Assembly (NCBI GenBank): GCA_965220955.1
Contig: CBDCRK010000032.1
Coordinates: forward strand, 1 to 64,000
Length of the DNA stretch: 64,000 bases
Direction of reading: 5' to 3'
Source: CBDCRK01 sp965220955
GTDB taxonomy: Bacteria > Desulfobacterota > Binatia > Bin18 > CBDCRK01
The notes below the pieces were generated by a model. It saw only the letters and a list, made by a program, of their open reading frames with translations, had not been told where the DNA came from and searched no databases. Below are positions 60,865-64,000 of this stretch, in pieces. A program made the position numbers and the translations under genes. How positions within the stretch are numbered: the stretch's first letter is position 1; every line of letters begins with the position of its first letter.

Positions 60865-61983
60865 TTATTTCGCGGCCAGCTGTGCTGCTGCTGCAGGGGC
60901 GTTCACTGTTACACTCTCTATACCCTCACGCTGCAGCGCAGGCATCACCTCAGAGGCAAACAGCCGCATGTTTCTCTCCGCCAGCTCAGGGGGCATGCCG
61001 CCATAACTGAACACCGCTATGAAGTGATTAAGCCCCACCTTTTCCTTCATGGTGAAGATTTGCTCTAGACACTGGTCTGGTGTGCCAGCCACCTGGATAT
61101 TGATGAAGCCCTCCACACTCTGTTCCGGGGTTGTGGTCTTGGCTGCGTCCGCAATTGTACCGTAGTGCTCATATCCCTTCACGTTCTTGAGGTGCCCATC
61201 AGAGAAATGGTAGTGGGCATCGGCCGCGCCCCAGTACCCACCCATGTACTTGAAAGCGCCCTCGCGTGCCTCTTTTTCTGTCTCGGCAACATAAACAAAG
61301 CTCGATGAGATCGGCGGTACTGGTTTGCGACCCGCCTCAAGCATGATCTGGTGGTGGCGCTCCACGTCCTTAGCCTGGGCATCCCAGCCGTATAACGGAA
61401 TAGCAATCAGCACACCCAACCCCAGGTTGGCCATGCGTTCCGCCGTATCCGGGCTCACAGCCGCGCCATAAAGACGGCGCTCCGGGTGCGAAAACGGCCG
61501 CGGCCGGATGCTCATCTCAGGGATCTGGAAGAACTTGCCCTGGTGTTCAAAGCGCTCGTTTGTAAGCGCCTTCACCACTACCTCGGCAGCCTCAACAAAG
61601 CGCTCGCGTGACTCCTCCATGGCGACACGAAAACCATTATACTCAACCGTGGCAGCTCCGCGCCCAAAGCCAATAATAATGCGGCCGTCGGATACCAGAT
61701 CGAGCATAGCAATCTGCTCGGCCACCCGTACCGGATCGTGCCAGGGTAGCACAATGACCATAGTGCCTAGCTCGATCTTTCTGGTACGGCCAGCCATGTA
61801 GGTGAGCAATTGAACTACGTCCGGCACCATAGTGTACGGAGTAAAGTGATGCTCCACGCTCCAAATCGAGTCAAATCCCAGGTCCTCGGCCTGATCAGCA
61901 AGCTTAAGGCCCTCACGGTAGACCTGGTAATCAGACCACTTCTCATTGGCATTCTGCATAAAAACTGACATACCAACTTTCAT
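60865..61983 (-). CDS. LLM class flavin-dependent oxidoreductase
   Basis: 372 aa. DLGFDSIWSVEHHFTPYTMV (about 34-53) with the EHH motif, LPWHDPVRVAEQIAMLDLVS and SDGRIIIGFGRGAATVEYNG. The C-terminal region ends NMRLFASEVMPALQ. Closer to the luciferase-like FMN type than to the F420 type at 57337-58257. ATG 61983 follows AAAGGAGGGTCTT. Substrate unknown. Confidence 0.92.
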   Translation of the reverse strand: MKVGMSVFMQNANEKWSDYQVYREGLKLADQAEDLGFDSIWSVEHHFTPYTMVPDVVQLLTYMAGRTRKIELGTMVIVLPWHDPVRVAEQIAMLDLVSDGRIIIGFGRGAATVEYNGFRVAMEESRERFVEAAEVVVKALTNERFEHQGKFFQIPEMSIRPRPFSHPERRLYGAAVSPDTAERMANLGLGVLIAIPLYGWDAQAKDVERHHQIMLEAGRKPVPPISSSFVYVAETEKEAREGAFKYMGGYWGAADAHYHFSDGHLKNVKGYEHYGTIADAAKTTTPEQSVEGFINIQVAGTPDQCLEQIFTMKEKVGLNHFIAVFSYGGMPPELAERNMRLFASEVMPALQREGIESVTVNAPAAAAQLAAK

Positions 61984-62059
61984 AAGACCCTCCTTTTGCA
62001 GAATAAGATTTGCGGGTTATATCACGCCAGGGAACCTAAGTGCAACCTGACGGAAGCCC

Positions 62060-62320
62060 TCAAGGATTCGCCCACACCAAGGGGAGAAGACTTTGAGGAC
62101 CAGGGGAAGCTGGCCGTAGACCAGAGGCCCTATGACGAATATTGCGAGAAGCGTTGAAGTCGGTATTGTGGGTGTAGCCGCACGCCCGGCATCGAAACAT
62201 CGTCTTTACCCGGAAAGTATCCTGCGAGCCACACGAGGAGCAGGTGAGCGAGGTGTAGGGAGGACTTACAAGCCTAACCGGGACTCCTACCAGGCCGAGC
62301 TGTTGGGTCCAGAACGGCAC
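62060..62320 (-). pseudogene. TnpB (OrfB) transposase-associated nuclease, C-terminal relic
   Basis: 86 codons. From about residue 9 it matches the end of TnpB: GVPVRLVSPPYTSLTCSSCG, then FRCRACGYTHNTDFNASRNI. These are the four-cysteine zinc ribbon and the last RuvC aspartate (in NTDFNAS). The N-terminal three quarters, with the first RuvC residues, are missing. The first residues overlap the 3' end of the small gene at 62287-62535 in another frame, so an IS200/IS605-type element inserted there and decayed. No TnpA and no clear left end remain. Confidence 0.8.
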
Positions 62321-62535
62321 AAAGAATGTAAAAGTCCCGTGGCCGCAAAAATATCTGCTGCACGTTCAGCAAGCGTCAGCTCAACCCTTTCCTCCTCTAC
62401 CTCCGAAAGTGTAGGTAGGGGGAAAATATCGACATGACCGTCCTCATCTTCGTATCGGGTTGTGCCGATCTTGACCGCCGCCTCAGGACAAAGCTCCTGG
62501 GCATAAAGGGCCAATTCTGTTTCAGCCCTCCTCAC
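62287..62535 (-). CDS. Small conserved-looking protein, 3' end disturbed
   Basis: 82 aa from GTG 62535. The core EDGHVDIFPLPTLSEVEEER and ELTLAERAADIFAATGL is acidic and helical. The last 12 residues (SLCRSGPNSSAW) are probably out of frame: one base removed near 62335 would give FYILCAVLDPTARPG instead. That region is where the TnpB relic begins. Start overlaps the VOC gene stop by 14 bases, so it is probably translated with it. Function unknown. Confidence 0.5.
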   Translation of the reverse strand: MRRAETELALYAQELCPEAAVKIGTTRYEDEDGHVDIFPLPTLSEVEEERVELTLAERAADIFAATGLLHSLCRSGPNSSAW

Positions 62536-63040
62536 CCTCCAGCTCAGCTAGAAGATCATCCAGATCCAGGGTCCCGCGGCTGGCCTTGATATTGCCCTGG
62601 GCATCGCGCGGCCAAGCTTCAAGCGGCCGGTCAACAGAGAGTTCCACTCCGTTTCCATCAGGGTCATCCAGGTAGACGGCCTCGGAGACTCCATGATCGG
62701 ATTTACCCTGCAAAGGATAGTGGGCCTTCATTAACTGCTTTACAGCCTTGGCCAGTTCCTGGCGATTGGGGTAAAGAATAGCAAAGTGATATAGGCCTGT
62801 ATGCCCAGCCGGAGGTGGGTTAGCTCCCTTGCCGGCCCAGGTGTTGAGGGCGAGATGATGGTGATATCCACCGGCTGAGAGAAAAACTGCCGAGTCGCCG
62901 TACCGCATGGTGACCTCGAAGCCTAATAGATCACGGTAAAAGGCTAACGAATGTTCAAGGTCAGCCACAGTAAGGTGAATGTGACCAATCTGGGTTTGCG
63001 GGTGAATCGGGCTAGGCGTCACAGTGTTATTTTCTGTCAT
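62522..63040 (-). CDS. VOC family (glyoxalase / extradiol dioxygenase-like) protein
   Basis: 172 aa with two beta-alpha-beta-beta-beta units. GHIHLTVADLEHSLAFYRDL (about 19-38) with the metal-binding His, GYHHHLALNTWAGKG (about 57-71), GLYHFAILYPNRQELAKAV and the second-half Glu in DPDGNGVELSVDRP (about 131-144). This is the catechol-2,3-dioxygenase-like type. The activity is not settled: metal ligands are present, but single-domain VOC proteins also include lyases and resistance proteins. Start at 63040. Confidence 0.88.
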   Translation of the reverse strand: MTENNTVTPSPIHPQTQIGHIHLTVADLEHSLAFYRDLLGFEVTMRYGDSAVFLSAGGYHHHLALNTWAGKGANPPPAGHTGLYHFAILYPNRQELAKAVKQLMKAHYPLQGKSDHGVSEAVYLDDPDGNGVELSVDRPLEAWPRDAQGNIKASRGTLDLDDLLAELEGEEG

Positions 63041-63324
63041 GATGATTATCTCCTGTACCCCCTATTTTTTCTTGCGTCTGCGGATCGATCTTGATCGAAC
63101 TAACCCGCTGACGTTGTACTCTTGATCATTACAATAATCCTGTCTCTGTTGCCATAGCGTTACTAGAGTTCTATGGGAAAAAGGGAGGCTGGATAGCTGA
63201 TCCGGAATTTGATAAGAATAGGATGAGCTTGGTCTTGGCCCGAATTTGTAGGCGAAAGGTAGCAATTCAACGTGGTTCTATTTGACATTCTAGTTGACTA
63301 TCTAACAGAGGGAGGGCATAAAAG
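63041..63324. other. Divergent spacer between VOC gene and methyltransferase-like gene
   Basis: 284 bases without a gene I can support. A 67-codon minus-strand frame (63062-63265) has a low-complexity basic end and no similarity. TTGACA at 63282-63287 and TTGACT at 63293-63298 are promoter-like -35 boxes, but no well-spaced -10 follows. Confidence 0.4.
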
Positions 63325-64000
63325 GTGAAACGTTCAATATGCTATGTGTTACTGGGAGCGGTTCTGGGAATGTTTGTTCCTGGATTGACCATGGCTACCG
63401 ATTGGCAGGCTGTTCTGGCCGACTCAGCCCGGCCTGATGCAGACCGGGCCCGTGACGCTGACCGCAAGCCAGAACAAGTCCTTGAGTTCTTTGGTGTCAA
63501 GTCAGGCCAGAAAGTCGCCGATCTCCTAGCCGGAGGGGGGTATTACACCCGCATCCTGGTTGGTGCCGTGGGTGAGGAGGGGGAGGTCTATGCCGGGAAC
63601 AATCCCTTTTATCTGGGGTTTGTAAAGAAAGACTGGGACGCGCTTTTCGCTACGCCTGCCTTTAAAAACGTACACCGGGTTGACGGCCGAGTTGATCAGC
63701 TGACCCTCCCCCAGGATGGGTCATTGGACGCGGTAATCATTGTCCTGGCCTACCATGATCTTCTCCTAACAGACGAAGATCGCAGCAAGATGAACGCCCA
63801 GATCTTTGCTGCCCTAAAACCCGGCGGAGTGTACGGCATTGTTGACCACCATGCCCAAAAGGGCAGCGGGACTGAATTTGTTAAATCCCTTCACCGTATT
63901 GATGAGGCCGTAATCATTGCAGAGGCGACCGCCGCAGGATTCAAGCTGGCCCAAAAAGGTGACTTTCTGCGTCATCCAGAAGACGACCACACGAAGGGAG
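63325..64000 (+). CDS. Exported SAM-dependent methyltransferase-like protein (3' end outside window)
   Basis: 225 codons are visible. GTG 63325 follows GGAGGG and opens a signal peptide (SICYVLLGAVLGMFVPGLTM, cleavage near MATD). The mature part has a methyltransferase fold with ADLLAGGGYYTRIL (motif I, about 67-80), LPQDGSLDAVIIVLAYHDLL (about 131-150, motif IV position) and AALKPGGVYGIVDHHAQKGS (about 167-186). A class I methyltransferase fold with a signal peptide is a known but little-studied family in Gram-negatives. No stop codon before the window end. Confidence 0.8.
   Translation, partial: MKRSICYVLLGAVLGMFVPGLTMATDWQAVLADSARPDADRARDADRKPEQVLEFFGVKSGQKVADLLAGGGYYTRILVGAVGEEGEVYAGNNPFYLGFVKKDWDALFATPAFKNVHRVDGRVDQLTLPQDGSLDAVIIVLAYHDLLLTDEDRSKMNAQIFAALKPGGVYGIVDHHAQKGSGTEFVKSLHRIDEAVIIAEATAAGFKLAQKGDFLRHPEDDHTKG

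Noticed and set aside
63062..63265. 67-codon minus-strand frame between the VOC and methyltransferase-like genes
   Set aside because: Low-complexity ends, no ribosome-binding site, no family resemblance.
63282..63321. TTGACA/TTGACT boxes as promoter of the methyltransferase-like gene
   Set aside because: The only -10-like sequences are 11 bases away or overlap the ribosome-binding site, so spacing is wrong.
1..64000. CRISPR array, rRNA or tRNA genes, integron integrase, prophage structural genes
   Set aside because: No regularly spaced repeats, RNA gene signatures, tyrosine recombinase motifs or phage morphogenesis proteins were seen on either strand.

Overview
The window looks like chromosome of an uncultured Gram-negative bacterium with an acyl-CoA and aromatic-degradation lifestyle. 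Evidence for an outer membrane is an LpxL/HtrB-type acyltransferase and type II secretion pseudopilins. The metabolic flavour is family III CoA transferases, flavin-dependent LLM oxidoreductases, a glutaryl-CoA-dehydrogenase-like enzyme, a MaoC protein, cyclase-family hydrolases and an ACMSD-like amidohydrolase. Such a mix is common in Tectomicrobia/Entotheonella-like, Binatota-like and related deltaproteobacterial genomes; this placement is inference and weak. I see no rRNA, tRNA or CRISPR array.

Layout. 1-3181: end of a cyclic-nucleotide-binding protein, an amidase, a small secreted six-cysteine protein and an IF-2B-family protein. 3285-8369: accessory stretch with a decayed toxin-antitoxin locus, a strongly structured AT-rich spacer, an unknown membrane-anchored protein, an orphan N6-adenine methyltransferase-like gene bracketed by two attC-like palindromes, a DUF4926 protein, a Uma2-family protein, a SnoaL-like protein and a pentapeptide-repeat protein. 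8433-18001 (minus): a complete MoxR/Bat operon (moxR, DUF58, lipoprotein, two VWA proteins, BatD, BatE). 18227-42287: mostly minus-strand housekeeping and catabolic genes (CoA transferases, CNNM/CorC transporter, Fe-alcohol dehydrogenase, NagZ, SppA, a TGS GTPase, M23 peptidase, LLM oxidoreductase, Smr protein, a Met/His-rich lipoprotein, ferritin-like protein, dCMP deaminase, site-2 protease, SAM hydrolase), interrupted by several gene relics.

42458-51787: ssb, a MaoC protein and radC, then a 7.3-kb accessory block with an AbrB/RelE-type toxin-antitoxin pair and a type I restriction-modification system (hsdR, frameshifted hsdM, hsdS). The block is bracketed by the first 75 bp of radC in direct orientation: the intact gene on the left, and on the right a copy fused to a HEPN-like fragment. 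51797-64000: NAD-binding and SDR dehydrogenases, a gspHIJK pseudopilin cluster, an EthD-like protein with a hairpin around its ribosome-binding site, two more LLM oxidoreductases, the amidohydrolase, an esterase, a VOC protein, a TnpB C-terminal relic, and the start of an exported methyltransferase-like protein.

A recurring theme is genes broken by a single small lesion: one in-frame stop in two toxin/antitoxin relics, a 1-nt shift in hsdM, a 1-nt shift in a small gene beside the TnpB relic, and an 11-bp tandem duplication in an aldo/keto reductase. These may be real decay in accessory DNA or consensus errors of a metagenomic assembly; the sequence alone cannot decide, except that the 11-bp duplication carries an internal mismatch and looks biological.
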